Assembly (NCBI GenBank): GCA_024239075.1
Contig: JANBVI010000069.1
Location: 1 to 64,000 of the forward strand
Reading direction: 5' to 3'
Length of the DNA stretch: 64,000 bases
Source of the DNA: Fischerella sp. CENA71
GTDB lineage: Bacteria > Cyanobacteriota > Cyanobacteriia > Cyanobacteriales > Nostocaceae
How positions within the stretch are numbered: position 1 is the first letter of the stretch; every line of letters begins with the position of its first letter. Positions 8,836 to 18,365 of the stretch are shown one piece after another. Under the pieces are notes generated by a model, which worked only from the letters and a program-made list of their open reading frames with translations, was not told the origin of the DNA and made no database searches. The position numbers were made by a program, and so were the translations under genes.

Positions 8836-9957
8836 ATGTATTCAAATATAGATAAGAAAGTAGAAAAAATTCTTGCTGTTGATGATACTCCTGACAATCT
8901 ATTCTTACTACAGACAATCTTAGAAATTGAGGGGTATGAAGTTGATTTGGTATTAGATGGCACAACTGCCTTAAAGCAAGTTGAAGAATCTCCTCCAGAT
9001 TTGATTTTACTAGATGTGATGATGCCAGGATTAGATGGCTATGAAGTCACACGACGTATCCGTAATCACCCTTTTCTAGATTATATACCTATACTACTAC
9101 TAACAGCTTTTCATGATGTTAGCGTGGTAGAAGGTTTGGATGCAGGTGCAGACGACTTTATCCGCAAACCATTTGATCAAGAAGAACTATTGGCAAGAGT
9201 GCGATCGCTACTACGACTCAAGCATAGTCTTGACGAACAAAAAAAATTATTTAGTCAGCAGGAAGACTTTGTTTCACGTTTGACTCATGACTTACGGACT
9301 CCTCTGGTTGCTGCTGACAGAATGCTGAATTTATTTCAGCAGGAAAGATTCTGCAAGATTCCGCTAGAGATGAAGCAGGCGATCACAGCAATGATTCGCA
9401 GTAACCAAAACTTGTTGGACATGGTTAACACATTGCTGGAAGTCCATCGTCTGGAAGCAGGTAAAAAGACAATGCAATTTGAAAGCTGTAATATTTGTGA
9501 AATTGCAGCCGAAGTGATTCAAGAATTAAATCCACTCGCAGATGAAAAAGAAATACTTCTCAAAGTAGATGTTAGTCAATTAGAGCAACAAAGTCAAAAT
9601 GATTGTATTGTTTTGGGCGATCGCTTAGAACTACGACGAGTAATCAGTAATTTAGTTGGAAATGCGATTAAATTTACAGATACAGGGAGTATAAACATTC
9701 GGGTTTCCACCACTCCTCCATCTTCTACCGACAAAGGACAAATCAAAATCGAAGTAGAAGACACTGGATATGGAATTTCTGCCGATGATCTACCCACACT
9801 ATTTGAACGATTTCGCCAAGGTAAAAACAAACGCGCTGGTAGTGGTTTGGGATTACATCTATCACGTCGCATTGTTGAGTTTCACGGAGGAACAATTGAA
9901 GCAGCTTCTCAATTGGGTAAAGGTAGTGTTTTTACAGTACATTTACCAAGAAAATAA
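8836..9957 (+). CDS. Receiver-histidine kinase fusion (REC-HisKA-HATPase)
   Basis: The 373-residue soluble protein opens with a receiver (about 10-130; VDDTPDNLFLL, phospho-acceptor in LILLDVMMPGLDG, lysine in FIRKPFDQEE). HisKA carries VSRLTHDLRTPLVAA with the phospho-histidine near residue 154. HATPase_c shows NLVGNAIKFTDTG, DTGYGISADDLP and GSGLGLHLSRRIVE. The HDLRTPL form of the H box and the short linker differ from the kinase at 7295, so it is not a recent duplicate. It is transcribed in the same direction, 188 bases further on, past a palindromic repeat, and ends at a strong hairpin. Confidence 0.92.
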   Translation: MYSNIDKKVEKILAVDDTPDNLFLLQTILEIEGYEVDLVLDGTTALKQVEESPPDLILLDVMMPGLDGYEVTRRIRNHPFLDYIPILLLTAFHDVSVVEGLDAGADDFIRKPFDQEELLARVRSLLRLKHSLDEQKKLFSQQEDFVSRLTHDLRTPLVAADRMLNLFQQERFCKIPLEMKQAITAMIRSNQNLLDMVNTLLEVHRLEAGKKTMQFESCNICEIAAEVIQELNPLADEKEILLKVDVSQLEQQSQNDCIVLGDRLELRRVISNLVGNAIKFTDTGSINIRVSTTPPSSTDKGQIKIEVEDTGYGISADDLPTLFERFRQGKNKRAGSGLGLHLSRRIVEFHGGTIEAASQLGKGSVFTVHLPRK

Positions 9958-9995
9958 ATAGACTTAGCACTCCTAAATCATTCATAAACAACAAT

Positions 9996-10024
9996 AACCC
10001 CGACTTCTTGTAGAAGTTGGGGTT
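9996..10024 (+). terminator. Terminator-like hairpin (AACCCC... repeat family)
   Basis: AACCCCGACTTC (9996-10007) pairs with GAAGTTGGGGTT (10013-10024) over 12 positions including one G-U, with loop TTGTA. It is 38 bases downstream of the kinase stop and nearly identical to the hairpin at 3922-3954. There is no long T run. Confidence 0.6.
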
Positions 10025-10412
10025 CTGGATATTTAGATTTTCACAAATCAAACCGAAGTCATATATATATTCCTTTCAGGCAATTGACTGGTAACTTGTT
10101 TTTGATCGAAAATACTTCATTAGGATGGTGAGCTAAAAAAAAATTTACCTTATTCTTTAATACAGCAAACTCATGAATTACCTATAAGTCAATCTAAATC
10201 AATGATTTTTTTAGGTTACACTGCTGGTGATAACTCAAAAAGTGAGTTATTAATTCATCACCAAGAGTCTATTTTTTACTCCTTAGTTGCTTGTTATTCT
10301 TTGGTTTTTAACTACTCACAAATAACAAATGACTGATGACTCTTGATACTTAATTAATTGCTGTACTTGTTGACTTATTACTAGTGGTCTATATCTTTGC
10401 AATCAAAAATAT
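10025..10412. other. Gene-free interval before the DUF2294 gene
   Basis: AT-rich DNA with no open frame worth calling. TGGTGATAACTCAAAAAGTGAGTTATTAATTCATCACCA at about 10225-10263 contains the inverted repeat AACTCA/TGAGTT inside TGGTGAT/ATCACCA and may form a two-part hairpin; its role is unknown. Heptamer-like ACAAATGACTGATGACT repeats lie at 10322-10340. Confidence 0.45.
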
Positions 10413-10817
10413 ATGACAGAATCAATTCCAACTCGTGGTCAAGTAGAACGCACTTTAGCACAACGTATACAGGCTTTATACCGCGAACAACTCGGACATC
10501 AGCCTAGCAAAGTAACCTCTCGCCTTTCAGAGCAAAATCTAGTAATTGTAATTGAAGATTCTATTACACCACCAGAACAGTTATTGGCTCAAACAGGTAG
10601 ACAAGAACTAGCTGAACAAGTTCGCTCAGATTTAGATCAAGCTATTCAACCCCAATTAAAAGAATTAATTGAGGAAATTTTGCATGTCTCTGTGGTAGAG
10701 ATCCTGAGTGACGCGACTCTAGAAACTGGACGTTCAGGAATTATTGTTATTTTATCTAAAGCACCTGATTTTCGTAGTTCTGTTTCTAGTTCTAAAATCA
10801 AAAAGAAGGCCTCATAA
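10413..10817 (+). CDS. DUF2294 family protein
   Basis: The 134-residue soluble protein fits the DUF2294 family as I recall it: an N-terminal TRGQVERTLAQRIQALYREQLGHQP helix region, a central strand ENLVIVIED-like segment (here QNLVIVIEDSITPPEQLL), and a C-terminal LKELIEEILHVSVVEILSDATLETGRSGIIVIL. The biochemical role is unknown. It sits between a histidine kinase and a receiver gene that reads toward it; the two stop codons are only 39 bases apart. Confidence 0.8.
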   Translation: MTESIPTRGQVERTLAQRIQALYREQLGHQPSKVTSRLSEQNLVIVIEDSITPPEQLLAQTGRQELAEQVRSDLDQAIQPQLKELIEEILHVSVVEILSDATLETGRSGIIVILSKAPDFRSSVSSSKIKKKAS

Positions 10818-10856
10818 AAAATAAATTTACCAACTTAGCCTTCGCATACTCTGGTC

Positions 10857-11333
10857 TCAACGCAAGTCTATAGCTGACTTCTGTTTTAATTTGTCTCTAA
10901 GATGACGGGAAACAATATTTTCTAGTTCTTCAATCATGTAAGGCTTACTGATGTAATCATCAAAGCCAGCGCTGAGAATACGCTCTCTATCGTCTAGACT
11001 CGCTAAAGCAGTTACCGCAACAACATTTATATCATGTGTTAACGGTTCTTGTTTCAAGCTCTGTACCACATCAATACCATTAATTGTAGGTAACAGAACA
11101 TCTAGTAGTATCAAATCTGGCTGATACTCTTTTGCTACTAATACTGTTGTCGAACTATCAGTTTGACAAATCAGTCTACAGCCAAATGACTCCAAAGCAT
11201 AGCTCATCAACAGCAGGTTATCATCATTGTCTTCCACCACCAAGATCAATGGCGGTTGGAAGATTTGTTTATTTTCATCAGCCATAAACACTTGTGCCAG
11301 TTTCATTACTTCTCCAGGCAATCTCATGTGCAT
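10857..11333 (-). CDS. Single-domain response regulator
   Basis: About 158 residues, essentially one receiver domain after a 30-residue leader. Conserved features are VVEDNDDN, the phospho-acceptor in LILLDVLLPTINGIDV, the switch threonine in VAVTALASLDD and the lysine in YISKPYMIEEL. An upstream in-frame start at 11384 exists, but AGGAGG lies eight bases before the ATG at 11333 (MHMRLPGE), so I take that start. A still shorter form beginning MADENKQ is possible. The gene points toward the DUF2294 gene and has no output domain, so it probably takes part in a phosphorelay with nearby kinases. Confidence 0.85.
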   Translation of the reverse strand: MHMRLPGEVMKLAQVFMADENKQIFQPPLILVVEDNDDNLLLMSYALESFGCRLICQTDSSTTVLVAKEYQPDLILLDVLLPTINGIDVVQSLKQEPLTHDINVVAVTALASLDDRERILSAGFDDYISKPYMIEELENIVSRHLRDKLKQKSAIDLR

Positions 11334-11893
11334 TCGTCGTTCCTCCTGAACGAACTGACGAGGCATTCCCAGAGCGGTTAACAACGCTCATTCAAGACTG
11401 GCTCGTTTATCAACCTTATCAAGTCGATGCTTTTTGCCCTACGCAACAAACTATATAGAGGAAAAAGTATATCAAGCTGAAAGAATGTAGCTATACCTTA
11501 CGATTATAAACAAAATAAAGAAAATATTTAGCAAACAAATTATAAGTACTTAATATATTTAAGTTTTTTTTAATAAAACTTCTCTAATATTGCATTTGAG
11601 CCAGTATAGTTACTATAAATTGGGTAAATCTTAGTTATATCTCACCTATTAGATTAATAAAATCAGAATTGTCAATATATTTATGACACTTTTTCTTATA
11701 TAAAAAATCCTGTTTTTATAAGTATAAATACTTTATATATCTATTTGTGTGGCAATCGCTCAGATACAAAACTGAACTAACTTAACATATAAAAACATTT
11801 TGTGTAGAGATGCTATGGTGTTTGCATCTCTAATGATTTTTGGGCTAAATACAAAACATCAAATTGCAAATCAAAAAAACTTTCTTTGACCCC
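11334..11893. other. Gene-free AT-rich interval upstream of the Ro/Y-RNA locus
   Basis: No gene is visible. The left end carries the promoter of the leftward receiver gene. The right end leads to the promoter at 11894. A 77-codon leftward frame across 11813-12046 overlaps the promoter and the next gene and is rejected. Confidence 0.4.
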
Positions 11894-11923
11894 TTGACAT
11901 TTTTTGTAGTACGCAAGTAGTAT
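11894..11923 (+). promoter_or_regulatory. Predicted promoter of the Ro/Y-RNA operon with a direct repeat
   Basis: TTGACA at 11894-11899 is a perfect -35 hexamer and TAGTAT at 11918-11923 a good -10, with an 18-base spacer. GTAGTA occurs at 11906-11911 and again at 11917-11922, 11 bases apart, so one copy lies in the spacer and the other over the -10. A regulator binding both half-sites on one face of the helix would block RNA polymerase; that is inference. The next gene starts 73 bases after the -10. Confidence 0.6.
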
Positions 11924-11950
11924 AGAAATAACAACAAACAAGTTAAATAA

Positions 11951-12196
<246 letters not shown>

Positions 12197-12210
12197 AAAA
12201 TAAATTTTTG

Positions 12211-12319
12211 TTCCGCATCCTAACAAGTTAAGCTTACATACCTACAACCTCCACCAAATGGGGGTCTAGCCAAAAAGGTTAGGCAAAACATGTGAACAGC
12301 TTTGCTAACTTGTGCGGGA
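12211..12319 (+). ncRNA. Y-RNA-like RNA 1
   Basis: The ends TTCCGCA (12211-12217) and TGCGGGA (12313-12319) pair over 7 positions. A 5' bulge TCCTAA follows, then a perfect CAAGTTA/TAACTTG helix, then the conserved GCTTACATAC segment. The interior holds two hairpins, CCTCC/GGGGG with a 7-base loop and CTAGCC/GGTTAG with loop AAAAA. The closed stem, the 5' CCTAACA and 3' ACTTG strands flanking the inner helix, and the position upstream of a Ro60 gene identify it as a Y-RNA-type molecule. No full tRNA-like fold is evident in this copy. Confidence 0.75.
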
Positions 12320-12347
12320 CACTATAATTCCCGATTATTAAATAATT

Positions 12348-12939
<592 letters not shown>

Positions 12940-12945
12940 TAATTG

Positions 12946-13052
12946 TTGCCGTACCCTAATCGCGGAAGCTTACATACTCCTATTTAAGCAAAAAAACAGA
13001 GTCTACGTCTGAAGCCGTCTTCAGGCTTATGCTTCCTCTACTTGTGCGGCAA
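12946..13052 (+). ncRNA. Y-RNA-like RNA 3
   Basis: TTGCCGTAC (12946-12954) pairs with GTGCGGCAA (13044-13052) over 9 positions including one G-U. The inner helix is GGAAGC/GCTTCC, separated from the outer one by 5' CCTAATCGC and 3' TCTACTT. The same GCTTACATAC segment follows the inner helix. The interior is not tRNA-like; it has a hairpin CTGAAG-CCGT-CTTCAG (13009-13024). Stem sequences differ from the other copies while pairing is kept, which supports a real RNA structure. Confidence 0.75.
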
Positions 13053-13116
13053 TTTTAATACTATGTCTAAATGTATAATTTGGCATCCAAGCTTATTGCA
13101 GTTATAACAGTAGTTG

Positions 13117-13241
13117 TCACCGCGCCCTCACAGAAAAAGCTTACATACTAGCTCAATTGGTAGAGCAGTCGGCTATTAACTGATGGGTAACAGGTTCAAT
13201 TCCTGTGTATAAACCAACAGCTTTCTCAACTTGCGCGGTGA
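13117..13241 (+). ncRNA. Y-RNA-like RNA 4 with tRNA-Asn-like domain (YrlA-type)
   Basis: Outer stem TCACCGCGC/GCGCGGTGA (13117-13125, 13233-13241), loop strands CCTCACA and AACTT, and inner helix GAAAAAGCT/AGCTTTCTC with one mismatch. The distal part is a tRNA mimic: D arm GCTC/GAGC with loop AATTGGTA, anticodon arm GTCGG/CTGAT with 7-base loop CTATTAA (13173-13179), T arm ACAGG/CCTGT with loop TTCAATT. The D arm and anticodon loop resemble bacterial tRNA-Asn, but the anticodon position reads ATT where tRNA-Asn has GTT. It ends 116 bases before the Ro start codon. It cannot act as a tRNA because it has no free 3' end at the acceptor stem. Confidence 0.88.
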
Positions 13242-13327
13242 TTTTATTCACCTCGTAGTGTGTGACAACTACACTCCACGGTTTTAGATTTTGGTTGCAA
13301 TTAAAAAATCCAAAATCCCAAATCTAA

Positions 13328-14791
<1,464 letters not shown>

Positions 14792-14794
14792 ATC

Positions 14795-14823
14795 AATATC
14801 TAGCAGCATAGCTGCTAGATATT
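14795..14823 (+). terminator. Strong hairpin ending the Ro operon
   Basis: A 13-bp perfect stem AATATCTAGCAGC (14795-14807) and GCTGCTAGATATT (14811-14823) with loop ATA begins four bases after the Ro stop codon. It lacks a long T run but also serves the convergent rpsU gene by position, so a two-way stop or an mRNA-stabilising end is likely. Confidence 0.7.
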
Positions 14824-14856
14824 AATTGAGTATTGGTTATGCTAGATTTACGAAGA

Positions 14857-15051
14857 TTAAGAGCGGAAGCGTTTTTTATACCGCCGGGAATTAGCAATTG
14901 CTTTAGCTTTCCGCTTGTTTTTTTCAAGAGGAGTTTCAAAGTGACGATGTTTCTTTAAGTCAGGCATAATTCCCGCCTTGGAAACTTGGCGTTTAAATCT
15001 ACGTAAAGCTGACTCAAGTGCTTCGTTTTCGCCCACTACTATTTGGGTCAT
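14857..15051 (-). CDS. rpsU: 30S ribosomal protein S21
   Basis: The 64-residue basic protein has the S21 signature: [18 protein letters not shown], then a basic lysine/arginine-rich tail ([19 protein letters not shown]). S21 joins the small subunit near the anti-Shine-Dalgarno region. It lies downstream of the RRM protein gene on the same strand, an arrangement common in cyanobacteria. A terminator-like hairpin separates the two genes, so S21 is made either by read-through or from its own promoter. Confidence 0.96.
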   Translation of the reverse strand: MTQIVVGENEALESALRRFKRQVSKAGIMPDLKKHRHFETPLEKNKRKAKAIANSRRYKKRFRS

Positions 15052-15127
15052 TCTATCTCCTACTTAGATATTAGTACTGGATAGGTGTCAGTCCATAAAC
15101 ATTAATCCAGTCAAATGAGAACAAAAA

Positions 15128-15150
15128 TGGGCAGACTCCCTGCCTGCCCA
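15128..15150 (-). terminator. Terminator or attenuator between rbp and rpsU
   Basis: Read on the minus strand, TGGGCAG pairs with CTGCCCA (7 bp) and is followed immediately by TTTTTGT, a textbook intrinsic terminator. Because rpsU lies directly beyond it on the same strand, it probably sets the ratio of RRM protein to S21. Confidence 0.75.
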
Positions 15151-15185
15151 AGAGACTTAAAAGTTAAACTTTTGTTTTCAAAGCT

Positions 15186-15497
15186 TTAGTAACGACGGGA
15201 GTATCCTCCGCCATTGTTTCCGCCACGTCTACCACCACCAAAGGAACCTCCCTCTGATTTTGGTCTTGCTTTATTAACTTTCAGACTACGACCCATCCAT
15301 TCAGCAGTGTCAAGCGCTTCAATTGCCGCAGCTTCTTCAGCCTCTGATCCCATTTCTACAAAAGCGAATCCCCGCACACGACCGGTTTCACGGTCTACAG
15401 GTAATTGAACGCTTTTAACCGTTCCATACTCTGAAAAAACCTGCTTGAGGTCATCTTGTTCAACCTCATAGGAAAGGTTACCAACGTAAATTGACAT
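15186..15497 (-). CDS. RNA-binding protein with one RRM (cyanobacterial Rbp)
   Basis: The 103-residue protein has one RRM: RNP2 is IYVGNL at residues 3-8 and RNP1 is RGFAFVEM near 42-49. A short glycine/arginine-rich tail (GGGRRGGNNGGGYSRRY) follows. This is the cyanobacterial Rbp family, several members of which are induced by cold and bind single-stranded RNA. The long untranslated stretch upstream of the start (shared with the divergent vWA gene) is consistent with leader-based control, though I cannot identify a specific element. Confidence 0.95.
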   Translation of the reverse strand: MSIYVGNLSYEVEQDDLKQVFSEYGTVKSVQLPVDRETGRVRGFAFVEMGSEAEEAAAIEALDTAEWMGRSLKVNKARPKSEGGSFGGGRRGGNNGGGYSRRY

Positions 15498-15656
15498 AAA
15501 ACATCTCCAGAATCACATGGCGTAGAGTTTTAGATCCGGAGAAGTCTGTAATATAAGTACAAATAAAAACAAACCGCACAACCGAATTTAAACATCCGTT
15601 CATAGTTTATCACAAATTGGTAAGGTTCAAGCAAATTAATTAATATTTAAAATTTC

Positions 15657-16484
15657 ATGAAACCTCTTAATTACGTTGACTTGTGCTTTGTTGTAGATAC
15701 AACTGGCAGTATGGGTAGTTTTATTCAGTCAGCACAACAACAATTATTAAATGCGATCAAGGTACTGTCAGCTAATAGTAATATTGATTTGCAAATTGGT
15801 TTGGTAGAGTACCGCGACCATCCTCCACAAGATCACTCTTTTGTTACTCGTGTTTATCCACTGACGGCTAAATTGCAGTCTATGCAGAAAGTGATCAATC
15901 AACTCAGGGCTGATGGTGGTGGTGATGGGCCAGAAGCTGTGTATAGCGGTGTCTACGATGCTTGTACAAAAATGAAATGGCGTCAGCACAGTTGTCGTTT
16001 CATTTTACTAGTAGGTGATGCACCACCTCATGGTTTTGGCAAATGGCTACAAGAAAAAATGTTTGATGGACGCAAGTATCATAATGGTGATGCTTGGCCT
16101 GATGCTTGTCCTAGTGGATTGGATGTCGAGTCAGTAACTGCAACGGCAGAAAATCACCAAGTTATGATTCATGGATTATGTATGAGTGGTGATATGCTAG
16201 CACAACAAGCATTTAAGGCAATAGCTCAAATTACAGGTGGTCAATGTGTAGCAGTTAGCAACGCCAAAGATGTCATTGAGAAAATTGTGGGTGTATTGCA
16301 AAATGAATTCTCTAATTTGGAATTAGACCAAAAAGTCTTGGAAACTGTGCAGCAAATAGGACATTTAGATAGCAGTAAAACAGCTGAAATTTTAGATATG
16401 CCAAGATTACCAGTTGCAGCTGCGATCGCTCGATTGGGTAAGCGGAGTTTCTTGGACGATTTCATCCAAGTGCGATCGTATTGA
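15657..16484 (+). CDS. vWA domain protein
   Basis: The 275-residue protein is a vWA domain from the N-terminus: LCFVVDTTGSMGSF gives the DxTxS-form MIDAS, and LLVGDAPPHG carries the second acidic loop. The pattern (YRDHPPQD, DGGGDGPEAVYSGV) resembles the vWA of the alpha-kinase/VwkA group, but there is no kinase domain. A short helical tail ends in MPRLPVAAAIARLGKRSFLD, which looks like a winged-helix-type segment. It is divergent from rbp and lies 0.8 kb from the Ro gene, itself a vWA protein; a functional link is not shown. Confidence 0.85.
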   Translation: MKPLNYVDLCFVVDTTGSMGSFIQSAQQQLLNAIKVLSANSNIDLQIGLVEYRDHPPQDHSFVTRVYPLTAKLQSMQKVINQLRADGGGDGPEAVYSGVYDACTKMKWRQHSCRFILLVGDAPPHGFGKWLQEKMFDGRKYHNGDAWPDACPSGLDVESVTATAENHQVMIHGLCMSGDMLAQQAFKAIAQITGGQCVAVSNAKDVIEKIVGVLQNEFSNLELDQKVLETVQQIGHLDSSKTAEILDMPRLPVAAAIARLGKRSFLDDFIQVRSY

Positions 16485-16680
16485 TCAAATCTTCCTGCTT
16501 TTGTTTCAAACTTTTGAAATGACGGATGAAATTTGATAGCTTTTCCATCGCCTTGTCTGCTTCTGTAAGTTGGCGAAGATTTACAGACTTCATTGTTTTC
16601 AACAGAGAATAAACATCAGTATTCTGAAAGTTGAAGTCGTTAAAATTAATAATCTTGTTCTTTATGCAAATACAGAACAT
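16462..16680 (-). CDS. Possible small protein, doubtful
   Basis: A leftward frame directly downstream of the MinD-like gene encodes about 72 residues from ATG 16680 (or 43 from ATG 16593). The C-terminal half (LRQLTEADKAMEKLSNFIRH) reads like real protein, while upstream codons translate a purine-rich intergenic tract. It overlaps the end of the vWA gene by 23 bases on the opposite strand. I recognise no family; it may be a remnant. Confidence 0.3.
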   Translation of the reverse strand: MFCICIKNKIINFNDFNFQNTDVYSLLKTMKSVNLRQLTEADKAMEKLSNFIRHFKSLKQKQEDLINTIALG

Positions 16681-16747
16681 CACAAGCTTTTCGCCCTTGT
16701 CTCCCTTTTCCCCCCTTCCCTGTTCTCTTTTCCCCAATCACCAATCC

Positions 16748-17578
16748 CTAAAAATAGGGATATAAACTTAGAAATTCAGTAGTTGGATCAATGGTAGAAC
16801 CTCTATCCAAGATTCTGTCATTCGATAAGTCAAATTCAAGAGATTTATTGTTCTTTTTTCCTCCTAGATTTTTAGCTATTTGAGCAATTGCAATTGCAGC
16901 AGGCGACTTATTTTTTCCTAATACTAAAGGCTGACCATTATTAGTAGAAACGATCACACGATCATCTTCACAAATTGATCCTACCAGTGAAATTCCCAGA
17001 AGTTCTTGGACATCTTCTGGGGACATCATATTTAAATCGCGTACCATTCCAGGTCTAACACGGTTAACAATTAATTGAATGGGCTTAATTTTTTGTGCTT
17101 GGAGTAAGGTAATTACACGGTTAGCATCACGTACTGAGGAAATTTCTGGTGTAGCGATCACTAAGGCTTCAGTTGCAGCTGCGATCGCAGTTTGAAACCC
17201 TCCATCAATACCTGCTGGACTATCTATTAGTACGTATTCATATTTCTGTGACAAGTCGTTTAATAATGGTTTGATCTGTTCTGGTGTGACTAATTCTTTG
17301 GTACGTTTTTTAGCTGCTGGTAAAAGTGTTAAACCTGGTTGGCGTTTATCTTTTACCAAAGCTTGTTCTAAACGACACTCACCAGCTAGAACATCAAATA
17401 ATGTGTATATTATTCGTTTTTCTAGCCCCAGCAGCAAATCTAAATTTCTCAATTCAAAATCAGCATCAACTAATGCAACCTGATAACCCATCTTGGCTAA
17501 AGCTATGCCCAAGTTGGCTGTTATGGTGGTTTTACCCACACCGCCTTTTCCGGATGTAATGACAATAATGCGAGTCAT
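16748..17578 (-). CDS. MinD-like P-loop ATPase
   Basis: The 276-residue protein has the deviant Walker A GKGGVGKTT at residues 10-18, the switch I region with LVDADFELRNLD, Walker B VLIDSPAGID, and IVNRVRPGMV, all as in MinD, the ATPase that positions the division site by dimerising on the membrane. Two points are odd. No minC or minE is adjacent. The C-terminus (NNKSLEFDLSNDRILDRG to SLYPYF) lacks the lysine/leucine-rich amphipathic helix that anchors canonical MinD. It may be a paralogue with another cargo. Confidence 0.85.
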   Translation of the reverse strand: MTRIIVITSGKGGVGKTTITANLGIALAKMGYQVALVDADFELRNLDLLLGLEKRIIYTLFDVLAGECRLEQALVKDKRQPGLTLLPAAKKRTKELVTPEQIKPLLNDLSQKYEYVLIDSPAGIDGGFQTAIAAATEALVIATPEISSVRDANRVITLLQAQKIKPIQLIVNRVRPGMVRDLNMMSPEDVQELLGISLVGSICEDDRVIVSTNNGQPLVLGKNKSPAAIAIAQIAKNLGGKKNNKSLEFDLSNDRILDRGSTIDPTTEFLSLYPYF

Positions 17579-18076
17579 GATAGAAAAGCTCTATTTAGGA
17601 CATAGGGCTAGCACCCTGTTTATAATCTCTACCAAGAACTTAAAGACTAACCGGAGCAAAATATGTTACTTGTAAAACTTTGTAAGGAAGTATTGCTGAC
17701 GTGTAATTACTTATGAGCTTGTGTTAAATCAAGAATAATTCATGATTACACCTGAGTTTATGTAAAAATGACGACATTTAGACTTTATTAATGATTAAAA
17801 GTTAAATTTAACTTATCAGTTATTCTACATCAGGCTTTAGCTAAAGCGATCGCAGACTTTAAAGTTTCGATTTTAGACAAAGCCCATCAAACGATTTTGG
17901 ATTTCGGATTGACACGATTATTGTTAATGTAGTATTCTATATTACATAAGTAAGTTAATTAAATTAATCCTTTCTTAACTTTGATGCAAGTCTAACCAGC
18001 ACAAGTTTACTTATTTGGTAAGAGTAATCCAAAAATTTATCTTTAGTAATTTAGAAAAATTATTTCAAATTGACCG
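17579..18076. other. Gene-free interval before Y-RNA-like RNA 5
   Basis: AT-rich DNA with one HIP1 site and the palindrome GCTTTAGCTAAAGC near 17833-17846. I see no gene. The promoter of the MinD-like gene lies at its left end and that of RNA 5 presumably at its right end, though no convincing -35/-10 pair stands out. Confidence 0.4.
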
Positions 18077-18285
18077 CTTGCGTGTCCCAACAGTTCAGAG
18101 CTTACATACATAGTACGAGAGGAAATGTACCGTTACTCATAAGCGACGGGTGCGTAGACGCAAGGAATTTACTGAGAACCTGGGAGGTTAGCTTAAAAGT
18201 AGCTATCCTTGAAAGAGTGTGTAATAACTCACCAGTGGATTTTTTCCATGCGATAGACGCTTTGCTCTGGCGACTTACACGCAAG
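18077..18285 (+). ncRNA. Y-RNA-like RNA 5 (large form)
   Basis: A perfect 9-bp outer stem CTTGCGTGT (18077-18085) with ACACGCAAG (18277-18285), internal-loop strands CCCAACAGTT and GCGACTT, and a 6-bp inner helix CAGAGC/GCTCTG repeat the architecture of RNAs 1-4. GCTTACATAC follows the inner helix exactly as in those copies. The interior is about 160 bases and not tRNA-like, but contains AACCT/AGGTT and CAAGGA/TCCTTG pairings. A 72-codon frame over it is rejected. It ends 80 bases before the AAA ATPase gene, so it may be that gene's leader or an independent RNA. Confidence 0.7.
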
Positions 18286-18365
18286 TAGTTTATTTTATAA
18301 AAAGTATAATTTCAAGACGTGCATCTGTTGAATATAAATCCATTAAAATTGCATTAGTAGAAAAT

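Noticed and set aside
13145-13210. Genuine tRNA-Asn gene
   Set aside because: The acceptor stem is only four to five pairs, there is no discriminator/CCA end and the sequence continues into a longer closed stem; the same architecture recurs in neighbours without a tRNA domain.
18070-18288. 72-codon frame starting at 18070
   Set aside because: It runs through the perfectly paired ends of Y-RNA-like RNA 5 and has no ribosome site; a frame on the opposite strand is equally long.
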